Source: Zygnema cylindricum (Eukaryota > Streptophyta > Zygnematophyceae > Zygnematales > Zygnemataceae). From it: 64,000 nucleotides of DNA. This document shows, piece after piece, positions 21,420 to 30,134 of the stretch; within the stretch, counting starts at the first letter, position 1, and every line of letters begins with the position of its first letter. Location: the NCBI GenBank assembly GCA_037447655.1, contig JBBHKE010003198.1, forward strand, positions 1-64,000, in the 5' to 3' direction. The notes beneath the pieces are model-generated. The model ran no database searches and was not told the DNA's origin. It was given only the letters and a program-made list of their open reading frames with translations. The position numbers and the translations under genes are program-made.

Positions 21420-21434
21420 GGTTATGGGCCCACC
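21420..21434 (+). other. Primer-binding site of E5, anticodon-arm type
   Basis: GGTTATGGGCCCACC directly follows the LTR end TTTCA. All 15 bases complement the anticodon arm of plant initiator tRNA-Met. The embedded ATG (21424) opens the family gag motif MGPPSRVP. Confidence 0.75.
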
Positions 21435-21467
21435 ATCTAGGGTGCCTATGTTTAATGGAACAACTTC

Positions 21468-22730
21468 ATGTATTGGGCGTTTACAATGGAGGGATTGCTT
21501 TTCGAGAAGCACTTATGGGGAATTGTTGCGGGACAAGTGAGATGTCCGCCACCTGGCTTTAGAGGAGCTTACTACGGAGAATCATTTGAGACTGCCCTGA
21601 ATATCATTCTGAGTTCAGATGCAACGGAAGGTGAAAGGAAAAACCTTTCCGTGGATGGGGAAATAGGGGAGAAGGAAAAAGGGACACCTATGGTGAGGGG
21701 AGCTAGGCTCTCAGCTATGGTACCACATGTAGGGATTAAACCTGAAGAAAATGACAGGAAAATAGGGGAATACAAAAACACTATAGCAAAACATCTCATA
21801 CTTAGATATGTGTCTAAGTCGATAGCTATCACTCTTTTTAGTCTAACCAAGTCTTCAGAGATATGGGAAGCACTAACTCAGATTTATAAAAGTGAGACTA
21901 TTCAGAGGCAGCAATTAGTAAAACAGGAAATAGATGCCTACGTTTATAAAGGCGGTAGCATGATAGAGTTTTGCAATGATATTGCTGCGTTATATGTTGA
22001 GCTTACTAGTGCGGGATATGTAGAATCTGAGGAGAGTAAGATTAATACACTATTTATGAAACTCCCAGATGAGTACGAAAACATAATTTGTCGTATGCAG
22101 GCAATGGATGGCTCCTCATGGACTTGGAGCTTTACCATGGGGATAATTCTTGTGAGGGAAAGCACTTTGGAGCTTCGTAGGGGAAGAGACAGGGTCAATG
22201 CGTTTTCAGCTGGTGGTGATTGGCGGAAGCGTGATGAGAGGAACGGTGGTGACGAGCAGAAGCGTGATGAGAGGAACGGTGGTGATGAGCGGAAGCGTGA
22301 TAAGAGAAAGAAAGACAAAGGTAAACCTTATCGGAACTTTGGTGGAAAGAGAGGGAGAGGAAAAGAAAGGGGAGCTTTGAAAAAGGGGGTTTGCTTCTTT
22401 TGTAGGGAACCGGGTCATTATATGGAGGAATGCCCTTGTTTGGAAAAACTTAGAAGTTGGAATGTGGATGAGGAGGAAGAAGGGGAAGAGGAGAAAGAGG
22501 ATGGAGATATTTTAGAGCTTCTCCGGATTAGTAGTATGGGAAAGAGAGAAAAGCACACAGAAATTTCACGAAGGCAACAGTGTGCTTTTGGAGGTATAAG
22601 GGAAGTAAAGAGAGAGGAGGTACTTGAGGATGACGAGGAGTGTAAAGTGTATGACTTAGAAATGAGAAAGTCAAGTCTAGGATCCATAAGTGAAAACGGG
22701 AAAGATAAAATTAATGAGAAAATTTTATAG
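21468..22730 (+). CDS. gag: Gag of E5 (copia type, CCHC zinc knuckle), 420 aa
   Basis: Structural nucleocapsid protein expected to package element RNA. The first in-frame ATG is 21468. The ATG in the PBS (21424) starts MGPPSRVPMFNGT but falls in another frame because one base is missing near 21463 compared with E7. The copia gag core lies at about residues 95-245, including IAKHLILRYVSKSIA, IWEALTQIYKSETIQRQQL, YVYKGGSMIEFCND and KLPDEYENIICRMQ. A basic repeat region follows, with three KRDERNGGDE-like units (about 255-285). The CCHC knuckle CFFCREPGHYMEEC is at about 309-322, then an acidic run DEEEEGEEEKEDGD. The length is normal for Gag and the frame is fully open, unusual here. The C-terminal part after the knuckle resembles the pre-protease spacer only; no protease is present. 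Confidence 0.85.
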   Translation: MYWAFTMEGLLFEKHLWGIVAGQVRCPPPGFRGAYYGESFETALNIILSSDATEGERKNLSVDGEIGEKEKGTPMVRGARLSAMVPHVGIKPEENDRKIGEYKNTIAKHLILRYVSKSIAITLFSLTKSSEIWEALTQIYKSETIQRQQLVKQEIDAYVYKGGSMIEFCNDIAALYVELTSAGYVESEESKINTLFMKLPDEYENIICRMQAMDGSSWTWSFTMGIILVRESTLELRRGRDRVNAFSAGGDWRKRDERNGGDEQKRDERNGGDERKRDKRKKDKGKPYRNFGGKRGRGKERGALKKGVCFFCREPGHYMEECPCLEKLRSWNVDEEEEGEEEKEDGDILELLRISSMGKREKHTEISRRQQCAFGGIREVKREEVLEDDEECKVYDLEMRKSSLGSISENGKDKINEKIL

Positions 22731-23272
22731 GTATTTTGGAATTAGAAAACTGGTCGGAAAGGGAGACCTCAACGGATTCCGAGGAAAGGGGAGAAGTGAA
22801 ACTAGAAGGGGTTTTTAAAGATAAGGGAGAAGAGGAATATTTAATGAAAGGTTTAGGGGAGGAGAAATACTTATTTGGAATAAATTTAGAAAGAGAGAGT
22901 GGAAAGAAATCCATGGGAGAGAGTGAGGAAAGTTCAATTTTTGCGGGTAATGGGTTTGACATCGCTAAAGGGAGTGATGGTATTTATGAAGGTGTGCCTG
23001 TAAAAGGGTTAGCATCTGGGTGTATGTTGCAGATTGGAGATGGGGCTGGGTGTTTGGATCACAAGAGAGAAATGGGTTTGTGTGTGGATGAAAGAGTGAT
23101 GAAGTGGATAAAATCTTTGCTCGGATTTATGAAAAGTGGGATGTTAAATAAAACGAGTGATGCAATTATTATTTCAGTTCATTTAATGCACTGTGTTAAA
23201 TACTTAAGTTTTATAAAAAGAAAAGGAAAAAGGAAAAAGAAAAAGAAAAAACGGGAGGGGGTGTTTGTTTAG
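22718..23272 (+). CDS. Second open frame of E5, acidic with RNase H-like remnant
   Basis: Open for 185 codons in the -1 frame relative to gag, overlapping the gag end by about 13 nt. The first ATG is at 22844, so an independently initiated product would be about 142 aa. The N-terminal part is Glu/Lys-rich. The middle, SGCMLQIGDGAGCLDHKRE followed by MKWIKSLLGFMKSGM, resembles the copia RNase H blocks SGYVLQIGSGACSWSSKQ and LMWVKSLLHELGYMKEG seen elsewhere in this window. The C-terminus is a Lys/Arg run (KRKGKRKKKKKKR). RNase H active-site residues are not evident. I infer a collapsed pol remnant; whether it is translated is unknown. There is no canonical slippery heptamer at the overlap. Confidence 0.45.
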   Translation, partial: ENFIGILELENWSERETSTDSEERGEVKLEGVFKDKGEEEYLMKGLGEEKYLFGINLERESGKKSMGESEESSIFAGNGFDIAKGSDGIYEGVPVKGLASGCMLQIGDGAGCLDHKREMGLCVDERVMKWIKSLLGFMKSGMLNKTSDAIIISVHLMHCVKYLSFIKRKGKRKKKKKKREGVFV

Positions 23273-23307
23273 TTGTTTGTGGAAGTTGAAAGAAAAATAG
23301 ACTAGAA

Positions 23308-23318
23308 AATAAAGGGAG
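23308..23318 (+). other. Polypurine tract of E5
   Basis: AAAATAAAGGGAG runs directly into the 3' LTR start TGTTGATATT. The same AAAGGGAG-TG arrangement precedes the 3' LTRs of E6 (32107) and E8 (40709). Confidence 0.7.
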
Positions 23319-24501
23319 TGTTGATATTTGAGTGTTTTCTAGGTCTGTATTAGAATAGAAAAAGAGTTGAGGCGGTCTGCCTCTAACTCCCCTTCTCTAA
23401 GCCCCCACACTTGCTGTAGTCACTGAAGGCAGGAAAGGGAGCTAGAGCCATGGCTACCTAAACTCTCTAGAGAAGACAGGAAGTGAATTAGGTAGATTTA
23501 ACAAAATATACTTGACGGACCTTGGTATTGAACCTGGAACCTGCCGTCCGACAAGTCGGCGTAGCCGTTGCCTTTAACCGTTAAACCTAGAACTAGTGTT
23601 ATATTACATTAGGTTTGATTACATTATAAATTGTTACGCGTAGACTAAATCGTTTAACGGGAAATAGATTCTTAGTACATAGATATCGTTTTAATATAGT
23701 ACGGAGTACAGTACGGATACGAAACGGATACCGCGCATTTGTTTCGATAGCGAAACAAATACCGCGCGTCGAATTTCAGCGGCTAAGATTATAGCCGGTT
23801 TTTGATCGGACGGCCGCGATAGGTGCCGCGATCACGGAACATGTACTTTTGGCGTTTTTGAGCCATCGCCACTTCATGTGACACGTGGCGCGACAATGTT
23901 GGATTGCGGCGACTCCGGAGATTGCGGGAATGAATCCGTCTATGACACGTGTCGACAATTTGGCCATGTTGTACAATGGCCGTACAAAAAGTACACCGGC
24001 ACCTGTACTTTTCTGTACGACACAGTAATTCGATTGGTGCCGTACTTCAGTAGATAGAGTTTTAGAGGGGAAATAGGACTTAGAAAATTTTGGGTAGGCA
24101 GCTGCCTCTCCTATAGAGCACCCTGTATAAATGGCAAACTTTGGCCAGCCATAACTATCAATTTACTTGACCATTTTCAGTGATTCTTTTTGCTGCGGAC
24201 TCAGGGGAGTCCACGCTACACAGGGGTGTAGTCGGTCAGAGTTTTTGTCTGCCAGGGTGGCTGCATTTATAAGGGAAAGTCAAAGTGGGTGAATGTGTCC
24301 AAATCTCATATTCTAACTTTGCATATTGTGGTGGAACTGAGCACACAGAAAGTGTTATTTCACAGGGGTGAATCTATATTGGGATTGTGAGTGTCAAGGG
24401 GTCAGTCATTTGGGTTTATATTAACTTGGAGTCGGCACTATCCAGATTAGCTTCTTTTGGATCTGCATACTCTGAGGGCCAATGGAGGTCTCAGAGTTTC
24501 A
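23319..24501 (+). repeat. 3' LTR of E5
   Basis: Near-identical direct repeat of 20237-21419, same length (1183 bp), ending GAGTTTCA before the CTTAG flank. It carries the same tRNA-like, hairpin, G-box and TATA modules. Confidence 0.9.
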
Positions 24502-25467
24502 CTTAGCTGTAGCAGACGAGGCAGATGGTGGGGACAGCAGTGTGTTCGAAAAGGGGAAGGAGAAGGAGACGCCTCTTACTCCAATTGTTCCTATTACCAC
24601 GGCACCCGAAGTGGCGACCGTGAAGACCTCGGAGAACGACACCTTAACGTGGGAAGACATCAACATGGTTGCCAAAAACTTCATTCTAAGACACCTCACT
24701 CAAGCTTTGGCGACCCCGCATCTTCACATTTACAAGGCCAAGGAGTTGTTTGAGAGTTTGGTGGAAATCTATAGAGTTAGTACTATTTAGGAGCTCCACT
24801 TGGTTGAACAAAAAATGGGGAATTATACTTACATAGGGGGAAAGATGTTACACTATTGTAATGATCTCTCTAGTTTGTATATGGAGATGAAGAGTGCCAG
24901 GTGGACACGTACAATGAAAATGAAAGTTAACACTCATCATGAAGTTACCCGACAAGTATGAAAACATAGTGTACAGAGTACAGGAAATGAGTGATAGTTC
25001 ATGGAATTGGAACACACTGGTCCGGATGATACTTGTGTAGGAGAACACAATTGAGATTAGGAGGGGGGGGGGAGAGCATCCAAGCTCTAGCTGTAGGAGG
25101 AAACTGATGAGGGAAGGATCGGAAGAAATCATTCAAAAAAGAGAGAGATCAACCTTGAAGACCAATGCCCCCAAAGGTCTTTTTTCATTTTTGCAAAAAG
25201 CGGGGACACTTTATGGCGGATTATGCTAAGCTGTCGGAGCTGAGGCTGCAAGAGAAATGTGGAGGGGGTTTTTTCCAGAGGGAAGAAAAAGGCACTTGTG
25301 GTCATAAAAGTGAAAGGAGATCCTAGGACGAGTCCTCTGAGGAGGATGGGGAGCTTCTTCTTGATGATAGTCTGGAGGAGAAGGAGATCCCTCGGAGACA
25401 CAAGTGTGCCATTCGAGCAATTCAAGAAACTCCACAGGAATGATAGATCGTCGACTCCGATGCATCC
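24502..25467 (+). pseudogene. E6 gag (second part) and protease region, decayed
   Basis: Continues the gag cut at 20236: a spacer GDSSVFEKGKEKETPL, the gag core NMVAKNFILRHLTQALATPHLHIYK (to the TAG at about 24788), then frames with YIGGKMLHYCNDLSSLYME and KLPDKYENIVYRVQEMS. The zinc knuckle near 25188-25230 reads FHFCKKRGHFMADY, so its first and last cysteines are lost. A polyG run (about 25062-25071) marks a frameshift. The protease start before 25467 is not recognisable. Confidence 0.8.
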
Positions 25468-26087
25468 ATGCATATGTGTCAAGATAAGCAACTCTTCACT
25501 AAGTTAAGAAAAATCCCTACTGTAGAGACAGAGTATGGGGATGGGAGAGTGGTTACTACAGATTTCGTGGGGTTAGTAGATCTAAAAGTCTTAGTGGAAG
25601 GTAAGACTTATATACTCACATTCTCAGATGTACTCTACATTCCTCAGTTGAGTAAAAATCTTGTCTCTACATTTGTGTTAGATGATAAAGAGTTTGATAC
25701 CTTCAATAAAAAGGGAGTCCACACAACTAAGTATGGGGATGAAGTCTACTTCACGGCAGATAAGGGTAGCCAAGGCATGTTTAGGCTTAACTTGAGTAAT
25801 GAAAAGAAGAATGCTTATTATGTTGGTGTTCCAAAATTGATGATTTGGCAAAAGCAGTTGGGGCATGTGCATTTTGATACTTTGAAGGAAATGAAGAAGA
25901 TTGGTGTAGTAGAAGGCATATAGTTTGGTGATAATGAAATGGTGGATGATTGTAGTGGATGTGCTCAAGGAAAAGCTCACAAACTTCCTTTTCCCAAAGC
26001 CGTCACATATAAGGGGGAAAAGGTACTGGATCAAGTTCACACAGATATCTAGGGACTTGCAAAAGTACCTTCGGTTGGACGGAAGAG
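25468..26087 (+). pseudogene. E6 protease end, pre-integrase and integrase start
   Basis: The open frame 25468-25923 carries VETEYGDGRVVTTDFVG, TFSDVLYIPQLSKNLVS (protease C-terminal half) and the pre-integrase QKQLGHVHFDTLKEM. A TAG at 25921-25923 interrupts. CSGCAQGKAHKLPFPK completes the HHCC finger, and VHTDI then TAG (for Trp) starts the integrase core. Cut at 26087 by a solo LTR. Confidence 0.85.
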
Positions 26088-27134
26088 TGTTGAAATAAGT
26101 AGTTTTTAGTATATTTTCTAGGTCTAAATTTATTAGAAAAGAAAATGTAGGCAGCGTGCCTCTATCTCTCCTCTCTCTCTCTTGCCCCCATACTTGTTGT
26201 AGTCACTGAAGGAGAGAGAGAGAGAGAGCAATGGAGCCATGGCTGCCTCAACTCCATAGGAAGGACTAAGGAGTGGCTTAAGCCACTCTCAACAAAAGGT
26301 TGAGTCCGGCAGGACTCGAACCCCCGACCGGCAGAGCGCGGCGTAGCCGTTAGCTCTAACCAGTCTGTCGTAGAAGTCCGTTAGGAGATATGGGGTTTCA
26401 TTACTATTTAAACTATTGTAATGTAATAGATTCATTTAACTGAAACTCTTAACGCCACGCATAGATACAGTTCTACAAAATACGAAGTATTGTACTTGTT
26501 TGAAATGGATATCGCGCATTTTGTTTCGACAGCGAAATAAATATCGCACAAGTATTTATTACGGCCAAGATTGAATTTCGCGTCAAATCTAACGGCGCAC
26601 ATCATCGCCGAAATCCCGAAATGGTCATTTTGGCATTTAGTGACGGGGCATGACCTGGCGCCACGTGGGAAGACATCATTCGGTCGCGGGAATTCCGAGG
26701 AACGTACGGACGAGTGGAAAGTGGACACGCGTCCACTTAATGGCCTTGTCGTACAGAGGCCGTATAGAAAGTACATCGGCAGTAGTACTTTCTAGTACTA
26801 TACAGTTTTGTGATTGGTTCGTACAGGCAGTAGATAGGAGCTGTGAGAGGGAATTAGGAAAAACTAGGACTTAGGAAAATTTAGGTAGATAGTCCTCTCT
26901 CTCTGAGAGTTTGTATAAATTGGCATCTTTGCCACCCTATAACTTATCGCCTGGTTGGCCGTTTTCAGTGATTCTTTTTGCTACAGACTCACGGGAGTCC
27001 AGGCTGCACAAGGGTGCAGTCAAATTATCAGTTTGCCTTCTTGGGCAGAAGTGGTCGTGGCTTAAAGTGGGTTAGTTAAACACTATCTAGAGGCTTCCTG
27101 TATTCTGTAGTCCAATGGAGGACACAGAATTGCA
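26088..27134 (+). mobile_element. Solo LTR in E6 integrase, with target duplication AAGAG
   Basis: Starts TGTTGAAATAAGTAG and ends AGAATTGCA, 1047 bp. AAGAG occurs at 26083-26087 and 27135-27139. The integrase frame breaks and resumes exactly at these points. Modules: tRNA-like segment (26305-26375), GAAA hairpin (about 26515), G-box (about 26661), GTAC-type hairpin (about 26762-26800), TATAAAT (about 26909) and GACTC..GAGTC hairpin (about 26988). Confidence 0.92.
26305..26375 (-). other. tRNA-like segment, antisense within the solo LTR
   Basis: On the minus strand it reads like a tRNA: ACTGGTTAGAGC with TAACGG (D-arm/A-box region, 26347-26363), then GGTTCGAGTCC (26312-26322), an exact match to the B-box consensus GGTTCGANTCC. 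The two boxes are spaced as in tRNA genes. Related LTRs carry it at about 60290-60350 and, decayed, at 20435, 34925, 42600 and 48000. Confidence 0.65.
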
Positions 27135-27139
27135 AAGAG

Positions 27140-27720
27140 GTTTATGTTAACAATAACCAATGATTGGTCTAGGTACTCTAGAGTCTACTTCCTAAAAACA
27201 AAGTCTCAAACACCAACTTACTTCAAAGAATATAAACATGGAGTGAGAAGTTGCATGGATCTCCCATTAAGAGAATAACGAGCGATAATGGGGGAGAATA
27301 TACCTCTAAAGAGTTTGAGAAATACCTGAGAGATGAGGGAGTTCAACATCATAAAACTATACCATATAACACGGAAAAAAATGGGGTAGCGGAAAGATTG
27401 AACCGAACACAAGGACATAGTGTTTGTAGTATGTTGGCTAACAAGAAAACAGGAAAGAGATTTTGGGCAAAAGCCATGAACTCTATCAACTACATTAAAA
27501 ATAGAGTCCTTACCTCAGCAGTAAAGGGAATGACACCTTATGAGAGATGGGTTGGAAGGAAACCAAATATCTCACACCTTAAAGTATTACGGATAAGAAA
27601 AATTGGAAACTAGATGATAAAGGCAAACCTAGATATGATGAGGATTTCAAGGGATATAGAGTCTATGACTTAGCAAAGTAAGAAATTATTTTGGTCAAAC
27701 ACCTAGTTGTCATAAATGAA
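27140..27720 (+). pseudogene. E6 integrase, continued
   Basis: Resumes with TITNDWSRYSRVYFLKTKS, then the open frame 27251-27613: RITSDNGGEYTSKEFEKYL, a TEKNGVAERLNRTQG block with the third catalytic Glu intact, NYIKNRVLTSAVKGMTPYERW and GRKPNISHLKV. A deletion or frameshift near 27590 removes the GSKCF-equivalent. KGYRVYDL-like remnants follow. Confidence 0.87.
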
Positions 27721-29052
27721 TGAAAGTTATATGACCTCTTCAAATATACTGAAAAGATAAAAATCTGTTTTGTGTCAGAAAGCGAGGAGAGTCCTGTCTT
27801 TCCCGAAAAGGACATGAGTGAAACAATGATTGCAGATTTCAGGGGAGATCTAAGAAATAGGAGATCTACCAGACACCTCACGTATTCCTATGGACCTCAA
27901 AGAGACACAAGAGATGGAACTGGAATTGTCGTCTATGAATAGGGGATCGGATAAGACAATAAGGAGAAACCCAAGACTTCTTTCCATTCCAGCTTCAAAG
28001 TTTGAGGGAGGGAGAAGGAGCAGCAAAATGATACAAGAGAAACAGGCTGCTCATAAGGTAACTAAGCTATCTCATCATCATGAGCCTTAGTCATACTTGG
28101 AGGCAGTGAACAACCCACAAAAAGACAGATGGATTAGAGCTATAAATGATGACATGGCTTCTTTCATGGAAGCAAATACCTACGAACAAGCGGATTGTCC
28201 TCCAAACAGAAAACCTATTGGTAGTAAATGGGTATTTAAACTAAAACTGAACCGACATAATACCATTGAGAGATATAAAGCTTGATTAGTACCGAAGGGG
28301 TTCACCCAAAAAGAGGGGATTGTCTATGAGGAGACCTTTGCTCTAGTTGTTCGGTTCTCATCAGTAAGGATTCTCCTGAGTTTGGTAGCAGTAGAAGACA
28401 TGGAAATACACCAGATGGACATTAAGAGTGCTTTTCTTAATGGTGAGTTAGAGGAAGAAATTTTCATGAGGCAACCCGAGGGGTTTGTGGACAAAGGAGA
28501 ACAGAGCAAAGTCTGCAGGCATAAAAAATCCTTATATGGACAAAAGCAAGCTCCTCGACAGTGGCATAAGAAACTAGATGAGTTTCTCACCGATTTGGGA
28601 TATATCCGGATCAGCTCTCACCATTTTATCTATATGTTTGAAGATGAGAATGGTGTCATTTTTATTGCAATCTATGTGGATGATTTGCTTGTGCTTAGTG
28701 AGTCTTTGGAAAAGATCAATAGCTAAAAAAAGATCTTAGAAGCATAATTGATATGAAAGATTTTGGTGAGGCAAGATACATTTTGGGGATCTAAATGGAG
28801 AGAGATAGGGGGAAAAGTATTATCGAACTTACTTAGAAAGAAGCAATATGTAATATGCTTTAGAAATTCCAGATGGAAAAGGCTAAAAGTTGTACCACTC
28901 GCATGGACTTGAAAAAGGTAAGTGATAGGAGTGTAGTAGGAGGAGTGATGATCTTAGATGATCAGATGAGTCCACAGGAGAGAGAGATTATGAAGTATAT
29001 CCCTTATATACTGGTCGTAGGAAGTTTGATCTATTTTATGAAGTAACAAAAT
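27721..29052 (+). pseudogene. E6 linker and reverse transcriptase, decayed
   Basis: Linker frames 27890-28090 (RGSDKTIRRNPRLLSIPAS, a basic stretch before RT). RT blocks: KPIGSKWVFKLKLNRHNTIERYKA then a stop; YEETFALVVRFSSVRILLSLVAVEDMEIHQMDIKSAF; KSLYGQKQAPRQWHKKLDEFL; and the catalytic IAIYVDDLLVLSE (about 28670). Further blocks (GEARYILGI, SLIYFM) are in broken frames. The sequence ends at about 29045 at the E7 insertion and resumes at 31482. Confidence 0.88.
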
Positions 29053-30132
29053 TGAAATTCTATGGGCTCCATTGCCACACAAATTTCTTCATCCTCTTTC
29101 TCCTCTTCCCCTTCTTCCTCCTCATTCACACTCCAACTTCTAAGTTCTTCCAAACGAGGACACTCTTCCATATTGTGACCCGGTTTCCTACAAGCGAAAC
29201 AAATCCCTTTTTTCAAAGTTCCCCTTTCTTTTCCTCTCCCTCTCCTTCCACCGAAGTTTCGATAAGGTTTACCTTACGCTCCTGCTCGTTACCGTCGTTC
29301 CTCACATAACGCTTGCGCCAGTCACCCACCAGCAGTAAATGCAATCCCCCTATCACTTTCCCTGCGAAGCTCCAAAGTGCTTTCCCTCACAAGAATTATC
29401 CCCATGGTAATGCTCCAAGTCCATGAGGAGACATCCATTCCCTGCATACGGTAAATGATGTCTTCGTACTCATAGGGAAGCTTTATGATTAGTGTATTAA
29501 TCTTTCTCTCCTCAAATTCTACATATCCCGCAGTAGCAAGCTCAACATATAACGCAGCAATATCATTGCAAAACTCTATCATGCTACCGCCTTTATAAAC
29601 ATAAGCCTCTATTTCATGTTTTACTAATTGCTGCCTCTGTATAGTCTCACTCTTATAAATTTGAATTAGTGCTTCCCATATCTCTGAAGACTTGACTAGA
29701 CTTAAAAGAGTGATAACTATGGACTTAGACACATATCTAAGTATGAGATGTTTTGCTATAGTGTTTTTATATTCCCAAATATTCCTATCATTTTCTTCAG
29801 TTTTTAGTTCAGTTATAACCCCCACAAGTGGAACCGTAGTCGAGAGCCTAGCTCCCCTCACCATTGGTGTCCCTTTATCCTTCTCCCCTACTTCCTTTTC
29901 CATGGTAATGTTTTTCCCTTCACCTTCCGTTGCATCTGAACTTTGGTTGGTTTTCTGGGCAGCTCAGATGATTCTCCATAGTGAGCTCCTCCAAAGCCCA
30001 GTGGCGGACATCTTACTTGTCCCGAAACAATTCCCCATAAGTGCTTCTCGAAAAGCAATCCCTCCATCGTGAACTCCCACTAAGTGAAGTCTGTTCCATC
30101 GAACATAAGCACCCTAGATGGTGGGCCCATAA
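29031..30132 (-). pseudogene. E7 gag, broken
   Basis: From the PBS ATG the frame reads MGPPSRVLMFDGTDFT, then TAG, then FTMEGLLFEKHLWGI. The main open part (29903-29322) is the copia gag core: EYKNTIAKHLILRYVSKSI, IWEALIQIYKSETIQRQQLVKHEIEAYVYKGGSM (split by one or two residues from E5), KLPYEYEDIIYRMQ. After a frameshift, 29216-29031 encodes the knuckle CFACRKPGHNMEEC and an acidic tail EEEEGEEEKEDEE that runs into LTR sequence. It is a close relative of E5 Gag. Confidence 0.83.
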
Positions 30133-30134
30133 CC
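30120..30134 (-). other. Primer-binding site of E7, anticodon-arm type
   Basis: The minus strand reads GGTTATGGGCCCACC, identical to the E5 PBS, directly after the LTR end TTTCA. Confidence 0.75.

Larger units (their letters stand above)
20237..24501 (+). mobile_element. E5: gag-only LTR retrotransposon (TR-GAG-like), 4265 bp
   Basis: Two LTRs of equal length (1183 bp each, 20237-21419 and 23319-24501) enclose a PBS, a gag frame, a second small frame and a purine tract. There is no protease, integrase or RT. Flanks are CTCAG (20232-20236) and CTTAG (24502-24506), a 5-bp target duplication with one difference. The LTRs differ at only a few percent of positions by eye, so the insertion is young relative to the decayed copia around it. 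Such elements must borrow Pol from a relative (TR-GAG class, known in plants). It is inserted in the gag of E6. Confidence 0.88.

Noticed and set aside
22718-22732. Programmed -1 frameshift site at the E5 gag end
   Set aside because: The sequence around GAG AAA ATT TTA TAG has no X-XXY-YYZ heptamer in the gag frame and no obvious downstream pseudoknot, so not claimed.
26288-26400. A real tRNA gene in the LTR at 26305-26375
   Set aside because: A and B boxes are good, but the T stem has a mismatch, no acceptor stem closes, and decayed copies sit in every related LTR, so it is a captured tRNA-like module.
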